Positions 45,663 to 53,726 of a stretch of DNA of 64,000 bases are shown here, piece by piece. The notes under the pieces were generated by a model. That model worked only from the letters and a program-made list of their open reading frames with translations, was not told the DNA's origin and made no database searches. Position 1 is the first letter of the stretch; each line of letters starts with the position of its first letter. Where the stretch lies: contig NZ_CP145905.1 in the NCBI RefSeq assembly GCF_036894955.1, forward strand, positions 12,501 to 76,500. The letters run 5' to 3'. A program made the position numbers and the translations under genes. This DNA comes from Paenibacillus sp. KS-LC4 (GTDB lineage Bacteria; Bacillota; Bacilli; Paenibacillales; Paenibacillaceae).

Positions 45663-46682
45663 TTACATTTTCGTTTTGCGATAATGGTTCCACAGCATAA
45701 CAATAAATAAGGGAATGGCAACTGCATTTGTAGTGTGGGCAAGCGGCATGTCGGTGATAGGGGAGATAAGCTTGCTTAAGAGACTTACAAGCAATAAGAG
45801 GATGGCTCCGATAATGGCTGATCCTGGAATAATAATTCGGTAATTATTTCTGGACCATTTGCTGAGCAGGGCGGCTGTTACAAATCCTACGCAGGCTACT
45901 GGTCCAACAAGCCACACGGCCATACCCGTCATAACGATAACGACAATAGCGGACAGACTATATACAACAACACCGGCATTTTTCTCTTGATAATAATGTT
46001 TGGAAATAAAGAATGACAGAATCATAGCGCCAATTAGAGCGACGACAATCAGGGAAGCTAGGGCATACGATTCTCCTTTAAAAATGCCGTGCCCTAATAC
46101 TGAAATGAAAATGGCACCTTGATCAAAGGTGTGACCCATATATAGACGCAATAATAATGAGAAGAAATGGGCAGTTGTTCCGATTAAAGCGCCAGCAAAA
46201 ATAAGCTGAATCGAGGTCAATGGGATTTTGAGCATTCGAAACATGATATATAGGATGATGCAGCCTATGAGACAGCCTGTTATAGCGCTTACTGCTGTAA
46301 TGATAGAGACTGTGCTTGAATGAGGAATATTAGTCATACTTGGCCAGGTGACAAGCAGGGCAAGGCTTGTCATTTCCGTCAGCCCAAAGGTTGTGGGTGC
46401 AGCCATACGATTGCGCGTAAGTCCTTGAAGCATAGCGGCAGATGCGGCGAGTGCTGCTCCTGCTAATGTAATGGCAAGGGTATTGGGGAGTCTTAATGTC
46501 ATCAGCACTTCGTATGTGTTGGATTCCCAATCCTTTGCAAAAATAACTTCTTTAAAATCAATGAGGGTTAGTCCCATGACACCAGTTGACAAATGCCAAG
46601 CAAAACAAGCAATTAACAAAATTGGCCCTAAAATAAACAAGGCAGAGACAAACAGAGGATTCGCTTTCGTACGTGTGGTCAT
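45663..46682 (-). CDS. orphan FecCD/BtuC-family iron-chelate ABC permease
   Basis: A 339-aa permease with about nine spans. TLRLPNTLAITLAGAALAAS near residues 62-81 and AMLQGLTRNRMAAPTTFGLT near 83-102 are the FecCD N-terminal motif, although the usual RNPLA is RNRMA. VGPVACVGFVTAALL near 262 matches the conserved GxIxFVGL region only loosely. No binding protein, second permease or ATPase lies next to it. AGGAAGG precedes the ATG. It lies 3' of the SDR-hydrolase gene after a hairpin, and may be read partly from that operon. Substrate and partners are unknown. Confidence 0.8.
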   Translation of the reverse strand: MTTRTKANPLFVSALFILGPILLIACFAWHLSTGVMGLTLIDFKEVIFAKDWESNTYEVLMTLRLPNTLAITLAGAALAASAAMLQGLTRNRMAAPTTFGLTEMTSLALLVTWPSMTNIPHSSTVSIITAVSAITGCLIGCIILYIMFRMLKIPLTSIQLIFAGALIGTTAHFFSLLLRLYMGHTFDQGAIFISVLGHGIFKGESYALASLIVVALIGAMILSFFISKHYYQEKNAGVVVYSLSAIVVIVMTGMAVWLVGPVACVGFVTAALLSKWSRNNYRIIIPGSAIIGAILLLLVSLLSKLISPITDMPLAHTTNAVAIPLFIVMLWNHYRKTKM

Positions 46683-46711
46683 GAATCAATAGTCCTTCCT
46701 AAAAAATCTAT

Positions 46712-46740
46712 TTCCCTTTATATCGGAAATATAGAGGGAA
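46712..46740 (-). terminator. hairpin between the SDR-hydrolase and FecCD genes
   Basis: A 12-bp stem TTCCCTTTATAT / ATATAGAGGGAA with one wobble and a 5-nt loop. On the minus strand a T-run (ATTTTTT) lies 6 nt beyond it, so termination may be partial. Confidence 0.6.
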
Positions 46741-46779
46741 TATTACACCCGGACTGTTCATCACACTTAGTAGGTCTGC

Positions 46780-48612
46780 TTATAGCTTGAGCCATTGCCG
46801 CAGCAACTGGGCTGTTTGCTCTGGGTGGGAGATCGGAAAATGATGCCCATAAGAAAGGCTGCTCAGCATCAAATGGCGGTAGCGCTCAGGCAGCTGATAG
46901 TTCCGTTCCTGTTCTCCCCATAAAATATGAACCTTCTTCTCGTCCCACTGTTCCGGCGTTAGCTGAAAGCTTTGCGGACGCGTCAACTCGCGCAATAGCT
47001 CGGCAAGTGTCCTCCTTACCCGCGGTGAGCGCAGCTCATCTTGGACGTATCGGGTATATTCGGCTGGAATTTGTGCTGCTGATTCGAAGCAGCTTTGCTT
47101 AATCAGCGACTTGATGAGCGCGTCCTCACTCATGCGTGAGAGCGCCATTTCCGTAAGCCAGCGCTGTTTATACATGGAGGGTGCCGGATGAAAAACGGGC
47201 TGCAGCAGTCCGAGCGCTTGAATGCGTTCGGGCAGTCGCTCCATGACCTTGGCGGCAAGGAGAGCTCCATAAGAATGCCCGATTAAGATAACGGGAGTAT
47301 CCATTTCGGCAATGGCTTCTATAAGGCTCTCCAAGTGGCCTTCTATGACGTTGGACTTATGGTGATAGGGGCTTCTGCCTAGTCCAGGAAGGTCGGGGAG
47401 CCAGACGTTGGCATTTTGAAAATAATTGGCTAGAGGAATCAGGCAATCCGCTCCGCTAAAGGTGCCGGGTATGAACAAAATTGGATTTCCGCTGTGGTTG
47501 TTATTGTGCAAGGCAGTCATATTGCCTAGCTTGCGCTGATGGTAGCCCTTATGCGCCATCACGGAATGCGAGAGGCGAAAATCGAGATCAGCGATTGTGC
47601 GGCGCAAAGCAGACGGTGTCACCGTGTAGTCCAGCGCATATTTTTGTTGAATGTATCGGGCGGAATCGAGCGAATAAGAATCGTCTACGACAAAGTTCAG
47701 TGATTGTTGAGGAATGCCCAGCTTGCCGCCCAGCGGGCTTCCGAGTACTTTGGATAAGATCCCCAGCGGTAGAGAGCCGACAGGCTTAGCTACGCGAAGC
47801 TCCTTGGCCATCGTTGTAATAAGCTCCATCATATTAGGATTGTCCTCCTTCGCTTGCAGCAAATAATACGTTTGACTGAGAGGCTGCTCTTCTTGGGCAA
47901 GTGCGGCGAGAAAGGCGGCGGCGTGATCAAGGTGAAACAGGGGCAGCCAATATTTTTCACCCCCCGGCGCAAGGGCCATCAGTTTTCGGCGTGCAGCATC
48001 AACGAGAATGCCGAGACCGCCAAGCTGCTCTGTCTCTCCTGTTGCGGAATCGCCGATGACGACGCCGGGGTGGACGACGGACAGAGGATAGCCTTGTTTG
48101 GCGCTTTGCTCCCGCAGGTGAAGGTCAGCAAGGAACTTGGCCTGCTCATAAGGCGGCTCATGGTTTAAAGAGGCAAGAGCCTGCGCTTTCTGCGATAGAT
48201 CCTCATTGCGAAACGGGCTTTTAAAGCCGACCAAGTGGATAAAATGGCGCAGCGACTTTTCTGTATGAATAAGAGAGGCGATTTCAGCCATATGCTGTGA
48301 GGCCTGTAAAAACACCAGCTTGGCCTGTTCGTCACTCAGACTGATATCCATAGGACCGCCCGCATGAATAATGACATCCGCTGTTTTCACTCGCGCCAAA
48401 TCCTCTCTGCTCAAGCCCAATAAAGGCTGTGTCAAATCGCCGCATACCGGCTTAATGAACTCGTTATGCCGTAGGTTCAGCTTGTCCAAAAGCTGCTCAT
48501 ACTTGCTTAAAGAACGAACGAGAACGGTTGTGTGCTGCTTGGTTTGTGCAAGGGCCTGTATTAATCGTTGTCCAATAAATCCTGTGCCGCCTGTAACAAA
48601 TAAATGTGTCAT
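46780..48612 (-). CDS. fusion of an SDR/thioester-reductase-like domain with an alpha/beta hydrolase
   Basis: A 610-aa two-domain protein. Residues about 1-350 form an extended short-chain dehydrogenase/NAD-dependent epimerase domain: NAD(P) motif VTGGTGFIGQRLI near 6-18 and the YxxxK pair in YEQAKFL near 154. Residues about 370-610 form an alpha/beta hydrolase: oxyanion region ILFIPGTFSGAD, nucleophile elbow GHSYGA near 447, and the catalytic histidine probably in YGHHFPISHPEQT near 591. No linker repeat or signal peptide is seen. AAGGAG precedes tandem ATGs (48615 and 48612). It lies downstream of a TetR gene, and its promoter region carries the same palindrome as that of tetR. The substrate is unknown; a lipid or polyketide-like ester is a guess. 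Confidence 0.85.
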   Translation of the reverse strand: MTHLFVTGGTGFIGQRLIQALAQTKQHTTVLVRSLSKYEQLLDKLNLRHNEFIKPVCGDLTQPLLGLSREDLARVKTADVIIHAGGPMDISLSDEQAKLVFLQASQHMAEIASLIHTEKSLRHFIHLVGFKSPFRNEDLSQKAQALASLNHEPPYEQAKFLADLHLREQSAKQGYPLSVVHPGVVIGDSATGETEQLGGLGILVDAARRKLMALAPGGEKYWLPLFHLDHAAAFLAALAQEEQPLSQTYYLLQAKEDNPNMMELITTMAKELRVAKPVGSLPLGILSKVLGSPLGGKLGIPQQSLNFVVDDSYSLDSARYIQQKYALDYTVTPSALRRTIADLDFRLSHSVMAHKGYHQRKLGNMTALHNNNHSGNPILFIPGTFSGADCLIPLANYFQNANVWLPDLPGLGRSPYHHKSNVIEGHLESLIEAIAEMDTPVILIGHSYGALLAAKVMERLPERIQALGLLQPVFHPAPSMYKQRWLTEMALSRMSEDALIKSLIKQSCFESAAQIPAEYTRYVQDELRSPRVRRTLAELLRELTRPQSFQLTPEQWDEKKVHILWGEQERNYQLPERYRHLMLSSLSYGHHFPISHPEQTAQLLRQWLKL

Positions 48613-48671
48613 CATTTTGCTCCTTCTATATCCATCTTTTTGTGAGTTAAAAGGGGGTTGCTGTCTAAAAA

Positions 48672-48691
48672 TTAGTACTTAGTAGTACTAA
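48672..48691 (-). promoter_or_regulatory. TetR operator before the SDR-hydrolase gene
   Basis: TTAGTACT-TAGT-AGTACTAA is a perfect inverted repeat with 8-bp arms. It lies 60 bp upstream of the SDR-hydrolase start and just past the tetR stop. Confidence 0.75.
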
Positions 48692-48705
48692 AATGGTTAA
48701 AAAAA

Positions 48706-49281
48706 TTACTTTAGCAAGGCTGCTAAAGCATGAAACGCATGTGTAACGGTATTTGGATTCTGGCTGGCATGCTGCAAAAATAAAGCTCCTTCTATCGTAG
48801 ACAGCATAAGGGCGGCGGTTGGTTCGACCGGCAAGTCGGGCTTGAGCTCTTTGCGCGATATTCCCTCGTGCAGCAACTGCTCAATAAAGGAAAGCTGGCT
48901 TTGGAAAAAACGGCGGAACTGCTCGCTGAAGGGGCCGTTATCCAGCGGTGCCTGCGTATAGAGAGTCAGAAAGGGGCAGCCGCCAAGGCAGCGTGCATCC
49001 TGCTCGGTCAATAGCCAGGCGAGCTTAGTCAGACGCTCAAGTACAGGCAGATCATTTTGTCTGCCAATTTGCTCGAACAAGCTTTCGTATTGGTTAATCA
49101 TTCGTTCAATAATGGCGGACAGCAGCTCTTCTTTGCTTTTGAAATAATAATAGATGTTCGTTTTGGACACTTTGCTGGCAGCTACGATGTCATCCATGCT
49201 CGTAACCAGATAGCCTTTGCTCAAAAATAACTGTTGGGCCGCGTGCAAGGCGACCTCGCGGTTGGATTGTTTTGTTTTCAT
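48706..49281 (-). CDS. TetR/AcrR-family transcriptional repressor
   Basis: A 191-aa TetR regulator. The N-terminal HTH (about residues 8-55) includes EVALHAAQQLFLSKGYLVTS and DIVAASKVSKTNIYYYFKSK, the canonical TetR helix 1 to 4 sequence. The C-terminal ligand domain contains CLGGCPFLTL, a motif common in the YcdC/TetR_C_33-like group. A palindrome overlaps its own -10 region and a matching one precedes the SDR-hydrolase gene, so it likely represses both. Its ligand is probably a substrate of the fused enzyme. Confidence 0.9.
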   Translation of the reverse strand: MKTKQSNREVALHAAQQLFLSKGYLVTSMDDIVAASKVSKTNIYYYFKSKEELLSAIIERMINQYESLFEQIGRQNDLPVLERLTKLAWLLTEQDARCLGGCPFLTLYTQAPLDNGPFSEQFRRFFQSQLSFIEQLLHEGISRKELKPDLPVEPTAALMLSTIEGALFLQHASQNPNTVTHAFHALAALLK

Positions 49282-49282
49282 A

Positions 49283-49316
49283 TTAGTACTGTATAGGACT
49301 AATTTTAATTTGTCAA
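49283..49316 (-). promoter_or_regulatory. tetR promoter overlapped by its operator
   Basis: On the minus strand: TTGACA (49311-49316), a 17-bp spacer and TACAGT (49288-49293). TTAGTACT-GTAT-AGGACTAA (49283-49302) covers the -10, with one mismatch between the arms. The arms are the same as in the operator at 48672. Confidence 0.72.
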
Positions 49317-49371
49317 TGCTTGAATATACGCAGATATTTGTAATAGGGACCTTAAATAATTGTTAAGTTAA

Positions 49372-49388
49372 TGTTATATATAGTTACA
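49372..49388 (+). promoter_or_regulatory. GlnR/TnrA nitrogen-control box upstream of the asparaginase gene
   Basis: TGTTATATATAGTTACA is a perfect TGTNA-N7-TNACA match, 93 bp before the start codon. Possible -10 boxes are TAATAT (49431) and TATAAT (49451). In B. subtilis the secreted asparaginase gene ansZ is activated by TnrA. Confidence 0.78.
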
Positions 49389-49480
49389 TAACTAGGTATA
49401 AAGTCACTTGTTCAATTTATTTATGTGAGATAATATAACGCAATAGAGATTATAATATAGTTAAAGTGGAGGGAACCAAG

Positions 49481-50656
49481 ATGATGCTGTCTATTAAAAG
49501 GATGACTGTTTTTTCGCTTTCTGCCATTATCGCACTGATTACATTTATTTCCCCTGTAGGAGCTGCCGAGGCTGCTATTCAGGCCATTGCTTTTCCAGAG
49601 GTACCTGCTTCCTTCCAGAAATCGAAGCTGCCTAACATTTTGGTTATTGGTACAGGCGGTACAATTGCTGGACAATCGACGGATGAGACAAGCTTTCAAA
49701 CGTACCGTGCGGGTACGCTTTTAATTAAAGATATGGTGAAAAGTCTGCCGAATCTGGATAAGATGGCGGACGTTGAGACTGTGCAATTTGGCAACAAAGG
49801 CTCATCGGCTTATCTGATGGACGATCTGGCAAGCCTGTCGATGACGGTGGATGCAGCGTTGAAGAAATACGATGGTGTCGTCGTTACGACGGGTACGGAT
49901 ACGATGGAAGAGATCGGTTATTTCCTCGACCTTACGGTTCGCAGCTCGAAGCCGGTTGTTATTACAGGCTCTATGCGTCCGTGGACGGTAATCGGAAGTG
50001 ATGCTCCGGCGAATCTGTTCAATGCCATCAAGCTGGCGGCCAGCGGCAAGACGAAGAAATTCGGCACCGTGCTGATGCTGAATGATGAAATTCATGCTGT
50101 GCGTGAAGTGACGAAAACAAATGCACTTCGTCTCGATACTTTCGAATCGCCTGGATTTGGTCCGCTAGGCTACATTGACGAATCAATTATTCAAATTTAC
50201 CGTGTGCCGACAAGAGCGCTGAAAACCGATGCAGAGTGGGCGACACCATTCGATCTGTCTAAGCTGCCGAAGGCAGGCTTCTCGAAGGTCGAAATTGCTT
50301 ATTCGTATCAAGGGGCTGGCGGTGAGGCCATTAAAGGCTTTGTAGACGGTGGTGCAAAAGGGATTGTTACAGCGGGTACGGGAGCTGGCGGCATTTCCGC
50401 TGCAATGAGAGAAGAGCGTACGAAAGCGATTGAAAAAGGCGTGATTTTCGTAACGACGACAAGAACCGGATCGGGCAATATTTACGGCGGCAGCGAGGGG
50501 ATTTTGGCAGGAGATAATTTGAATGCGGCTCATGCTCGTATCCTGCTTATGCTGACTCTGACGTACACAAGCGATTTCCCGACTATGCAAAAATGGTTCA
50601 CCGTTTATGGTGCGCTGGAAGTGCCTGAAGCTACAGCGGTGAAAGCTGCTGCGTAA
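49481..50656 (+). CDS. secreted type II L-asparaginase (AnsZ-like)
   Basis: A 391-aa asparaginase with a Sec signal peptide (about residues 1-31; VFSLSAIIALITFISPVGAA). The catalytic threonines lie in IGTGGTIAG near 53 and TTGTDTMEE near 136; the conserved lysine region is represented by GSMRPWTVIGSDAPANLFNA near 163. Exported enzymes of this class release ammonium and aspartate from asparagine. GGAGGG lies 7 nt before tandem ATGs. A perfect GlnR/TnrA box upstream fits nitrogen-limited expression, as with ansZ of B. subtilis. Confidence 0.94.
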   Translation: MMLSIKRMTVFSLSAIIALITFISPVGAAEAAIQAIAFPEVPASFQKSKLPNILVIGTGGTIAGQSTDETSFQTYRAGTLLIKDMVKSLPNLDKMADVETVQFGNKGSSAYLMDDLASLSMTVDAALKKYDGVVVTTGTDTMEEIGYFLDLTVRSSKPVVITGSMRPWTVIGSDAPANLFNAIKLAASGKTKKFGTVLMLNDEIHAVREVTKTNALRLDTFESPGFGPLGYIDESIIQIYRVPTRALKTDAEWATPFDLSKLPKAGFSKVEIAYSYQGAGGEAIKGFVDGGAKGIVTAGTGAGGISAAMREERTKAIEKGVIFVTTTRTGSGNIYGGSEGILAGDNLNAAHARILLMLTLTYTSDFPTMQKWFTVYGALEVPEATAVKAAA

Positions 50657-50700
50657 TAGAAAGTATTTAGACGAGGGTTGAATAAATAAGACGGAAGGAT

Positions 50701-50741
50701 AAAAGCCTGGGAGATCACAATCTCCTGGGCTTTTGTTTTTT
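50701..50741 (+). terminator. terminator of the asparaginase gene
   Basis: AAAAGCC-TG-GGAGAT pairs with ATCTCC-TG-GGCTTTT around a 4-nt loop, then TTTTTTT after a G. A second hairpin (CAGCTTCACCG / CGGTGGCTG, near 50805-50840) followed by TTTTTT lies downstream. Confidence 0.8.
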
Positions 50742-50916
50742 TAGAAATATACACATGTATGAGTTATACCCTTGTACGTGCTTATATAACACCAGCGGAA
50801 CGGCAGCTTCACCGCCAGAGGATGACGGTGGCTGTGGGCTTTTTTAGAATTTGCATATAAATGTAAAAAGTGATATCATAAATATATCAAATTAATACTA
50901 AGGGGTGTGCTGACAG

Positions 50917-51789
50917 ATGAAGGAGTTCAAGGCTTGGCATGTGAATGGATTTTTGGCATTGCTGGTTGGCGTATTGTCGCTTATTGGGGGTGTTATTCTG
51001 ATTTTGTTTGGCGCATCGGGCGCACAACCGGACTTTCTTTCGATTATCGCGGGTGCATTGCTGATTTTTGTTTTTATTATCGCGGCCTCCTCGCTGACGA
51101 TTGTGCAGCCGAATGAAGCGAAGGTCATTACCTTTTTCGGAAAATATATCGGTACGGTCATAAGTGCGGGGCTGTGGATGACGCTTCCGCTGACGAACAA
51201 GCAGAAGGTATCGCTTAAAGTGCGCAACTTTAACAGCCATACGCTGAAGGTCAATGATGCCGACGGCAATCCGATTGAAATTGGTGCGGTTGTTGTTTTT
51301 AAAGTAACGGATACGTCCCGTGCAAGCTTTGATGTCGACAATTATGAGCGTTTCGTGGAAATTCAAAGCGAGACGGCTGTTCGCCACACGGCAGCACAGC
51401 ACCCTTATGATACGCATATGGATGAGAACGCGATGTCTCTGAGAGGCAATTCCGAGGAAGTGGCAGAGGAACTGCTCAAGGAGCTGCAAAGCAGGCTTGC
51501 GGTTGCAGGGGTTGAAGTCATAGAAACTCGGCTGACGCATCTGGCCTACGCGCCGGAAATTGCTAGTGCAATGCTGCAAAGGCAGCAAGCGACAGCGATT
51601 GTGGCGGCTCGCCAGAAAATCGTTGAAGGCGCGGTTGGTATGGTGGATGCGGCATTGAAGCAATTGGAGGATAGCGGAATTGAGCTGGACGTGGAGCGGC
51701 GTGCGGCGATGGTCAACAATCTGATGGTGGCGATCGTATCGGATCGTTCTGCCACGCCGGTCATTAACACCGGGTCTTTGTACACGTAG
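50917..51789 (+). CDS. SPFH-domain (stomatin/prohibitin-like) membrane protein
   Basis: A 290-aa protein with two N-terminal membrane segments (about residues 8-32 and 40-62), then an SPFH/band-7 domain (about 62-260). [20 protein letters not shown] near 66 and [20 protein letters not shown] near 126 are the SPFH core; the C-terminal part is a charged helix typical of oligomer-forming stomatins ([19 protein letters not shown]). These proteins build ring or cage scaffolds on membranes. AAGGGGTG precedes the ATG. A ribbon-helix-helix protein gene follows by 13 bp, and the pair is probably co-transcribed. Confidence 0.9.
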   Translation: MKEFKAWHVNGFLALLVGVLSLIGGVILILFGASGAQPDFLSIIAGALLIFVFIIAASSLTIVQPNEAKVITFFGKYIGTVISAGLWMTLPLTNKQKVSLKVRNFNSHTLKVNDADGNPIEIGAVVVFKVTDTSRASFDVDNYERFVEIQSETAVRHTAAQHPYDTHMDENAMSLRGNSEEVAEELLKELQSRLAVAGVEVIETRLTHLAYAPEIASAMLQRQQATAIVAARQKIVEGAVGMVDAALKQLEDSGIELDVERRAAMVNNLMVAIVSDRSATPVINTGSLYT

Positions 51790-51802
51790 GGAGCTGTCGA
51801 TA

Positions 51803-52003
51803 ATGGGAAAAGAAAAGAAAGCTTTTCCGCTCCGACTGAATCCTGACATTCACCGTGCTCTGGAGCAATGGGCTAATGAGGAATTTCGCAGCGTCAATGG
51901 TCATATTGAGTTTTTGCTCCGCGAAGCACTTAGTCGTTCGGGCAGGCTGCCGAAGCCGCGGCCAGCCGAGCCTCTGGAAAACGCCGGTGAGTCTAGGGAA
52001 TAG
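51803..52003 (+). CDS. Arc-type ribbon-helix-helix protein
   Basis: A 66-aa protein. KAFPLRLNPDIHRALEQWAN (residues 6-25) and FRSVNGHIEFLLREALSRSG form the beta-strand plus two helices of an Arc/MetJ-type ribbon-helix-helix, with a proline-rich tail. GGGAG lies 10 nt before the ATG. Pairing with an SPFH membrane protein is unusual for an antitoxin-like fold, and no toxin gene is adjacent. It may regulate the pair or act as an adaptor; DNA binding is inferred from the fold. Confidence 0.85.
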   Translation: MGKEKKAFPLRLNPDIHRALEQWANEEFRSVNGHIEFLLREALSRSGRLPKPRPAEPLENAGESRE

Positions 52004-52043
52004 AGAGAAGCAGATAATGAGCTTGAATATAGGCGAGAAATAA

Positions 52044-52096
52044 AGCCAAACAGCAGCTGCCGTCAAATGGTGATGGCGCTGCTGTTTGGCTTTGTT
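52044..52096 (+). terminator. terminator after the SPFH-RHH pair
   Basis: AGCCAAACAGCAGC pairs with GCTGCTGTTTGGCT (14 bp, perfect), followed by TTGTTTG. The short T-tract is interrupted, but the stem is very strong. Confidence 0.8.
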
Positions 52097-52210
52097 TGAG
52101 GTTGGTAAGTCCCTGGAGTAAGGGTCATTGAATGAGCACTGCCGCCTTGTAACTTTTTTGCAGAAGAAAACGTCGTTAGCTATAAATTTCCTGGCAGGAA
52201 GATTATTGCT

Positions 52211-52675
52211 ATGGGCCAGCAAACGGATATTGCGGATAGTGAAAATGAGGCTGCCCGACCCAAATTGGAGTTGCTTGATCTCGCAGACCAAGAGCGATTT
52301 ATTTTGCTGAAGTACAATTGTGCCAATAAGCGATGCTCGACTATTTTGGTAAAGGAACATGATTCCAAAGTAGAGAGCGTTGGTTTGGCGGATGGCATTT
52401 TTCAAGATTATAAGCTTTCCCCCGAGAAAAACAAGCTGCTGTTGAGATATGGCTACAATGAGGGTGGACAGGTTATTAGGCATGTGTTGTTTGTTGTTGA
52501 TTTGGTGCAGATGAAGGTCGTTCCTTATGAGAGTGCGGAGATGAGCAAGGAGTATATGTACACGCCAACTTGGCCTGTCGTCGACTACCAGTGGATGGAT
52601 AACAATCAGTTTTGGGTGGAGTCTGCTGATTTACAAAACTGGAGGGAATATCAGCGAGCAAGTAGTCTAATGTAA
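52211..52675 (+). pseudogene. uncharacterised protein, probably the 3' remnant of a longer gene
   Basis: A 154-aa reading frame with no family I recognise. It contains alternating strands, for example KLELLDLADQERFILLKYN, LSPEKNKLLLRYGYNEGG and DYQWMDNNQFWVES, which suggests a beta-propeller-like or Tol-like repeat. The frame stays open for about 80 bp upstream of the ATG (reading ENVVSYKFPGRKII) without a start, so the N-terminus seems lost. AGGAAG before the ATG could allow translation. It lies at the left edge of the decayed region before spoVT. Confidence 0.5.
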
Positions 52676-52693
52676 ATAAATCTAACATATAAA

Positions 52694-52749
52694 TTGACAA
52701 ACCATAAAAAATTACGGTATTCTAATAAAAAATGTTAGGTTATCTAACG
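52694..52749 (+). promoter_or_regulatory. promoter with palindromic operator before the decayed ABC region
   Basis: TTGACA (52694) with an 18-bp spacer and TATTCT (52718) is followed by TGTTAGGTTATCTAACG (52733-52749), containing the GTTAG-N5-CTAAC palindrome. It is one base off a GlnR/TnrA box, but also resembles DtxR/IdeR-type operators. Confidence 0.4.
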
Positions 52750-52825
52750 ATGAGGGCGGCGGCTATGACAAATACGCCGCCAGCCCGCTTGCTGGATTGT
52801 AAGCGGGGCAGGCGGTGTAAATTGA

Positions 52826-53002
52826 ACGTTTCATAAAGCGATTTTTCTGTCGCAGCGTATTGTCGTAATGGGAGCTGGACCTGTACGAATTTTAAAGCAA
52901 TTTGAAGTGGATTTGCCTTCAGAGCGCTTGCCGGAGGTGCGTGAGCACAAAGCGTTTTTAGCTTTAAAGCGGAAGCATGCCGAACTGCTGAGGCGTGATT
53001 GA
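52826..53002 (+). pseudogene. C-terminal remnant of a NitT/TauT-type ABC transporter ATPase
   Basis: The frame reads FHKAIFLSQRIVVMGAGP, then FEVDLPSERLPEVREHKAFL and ends at a TGA. This is the C-terminal region (after the H-loop) of nitrate/taurine/sulfonate importer ATPases, whose usual text is EAxxLSDRVVVMSxRPGRI. A stop lies directly upstream (52823-52825), and Walker A, signature and Walker B are absent. A 24-codon frame from ATG 52764 may be the original N-terminus joined by a large internal deletion. It is not functional as an ATPase. Confidence 0.7.
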
Positions 53003-53026
53003 TTGATTTTAAAGGAGGAGTTAATA

Positions 53027-53257
53027 ATGGAGAAGCTGACTAGGGCTGTGCTGGAAGAGGATCGGAAAGATCAGCGTAATTTTCCTACTGCCGAGGTTCT
53101 CAAGGCTCGTCCCAAAATGATTGCGGCTATGACTTTGCTTGCTACCGTCATGTTATTTAGGCATCCTGCCGCTCTTAATGGAGCAGCGGGATGTTTTACT
53201 TTTCGAGGAGAAGGGAAAAATGCGAAGGCAGACGGTGGGCAAGAGATACAGGTCTAA
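53027..53257 (+). CDS. small hypothetical protein, 76 aa, in a decayed region
   Basis: It begins MEKLTRAVLEEDRKDQRNFP and contains a short hydrophobic stretch (MIAAMTLLATVML). The ribosome site AAAGGAGGAG is excellent, which suggests a once real gene start. The C-terminal half looks like out-of-frame sequence (basic and glycine-rich). A following frame (53259-53340) reads YRDINPLELGNKSGIELPAV up to a stop without a start. I recognise no family; it could be the N-terminus of a lost partner of the ABC remnant upstream. Confidence 0.35.
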   Translation: MEKLTRAVLEEDRKDQRNFPTAEVLKARPKMIAAMTLLATVMLFRHPAALNGAAGCFTFRGEGKNAKADGGQEIQV

Positions 53258-53564
53258 CCACTACGTACAGGGATATTAACCCGCTGGAACTAGGAAATAA
53301 GTCGGGGATTGAGCTGCCCGCCGTCTTTCAGGAGTGCTGAAAGGCGGTGTTAATGCAGGGGATGCAGAGGGTAAAATAGTTTAAAGGGTTGCTGTTCAAG
53401 GTTCGTGCATAAGAAATTGGGAGCGGATGAATACTATGGTCAGATTCACAGCAAACGCATTGCCTAGCCTGATCAAGTAGAGAACGATCCTTCGAGTGGC
53501 GGCCTTCGTCATGCATCGGAAAACGACTGCTTCAGCATTCGAGGATTCCCCTGTTAGCCGTGTT

Positions 53565-53670
53565 TTTTAAATATAAGACTTTATAAGTTCCTGCTTATAA
53601 CCCGCTTATATTTCAGTGCAAAACGAGCCTTTGCCGATAAATGACGGCGATAGCCGTTTACGCTATTAGA
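53565..53670 (+). repeat. dispersed intergenic repeat, copy 5
   Basis: Contains TTTATAAG, GCTTATAACCCGCTTATATT, AAAACGAGCC and GATAGCCGTTTACGC in the same order as the copy at 32624. It ends about 55 bp before spoVT. The 53258-53564 stretch holds only broken coding-like sequence. Confidence 0.7.
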
Positions 53671-53726
53671 CAGGCAGTTCGTACCCAGTAGACTTAAAAT
53701 CCTCTAGGAAAGTGGGGCAACATGAA

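Noticed and set aside
50887..51849. 320-codon frame antisense to the SPFH gene
   Set aside because: Composition (Arg, His, Asn-rich) is typical of a reverse-frame shadow; no start signal.
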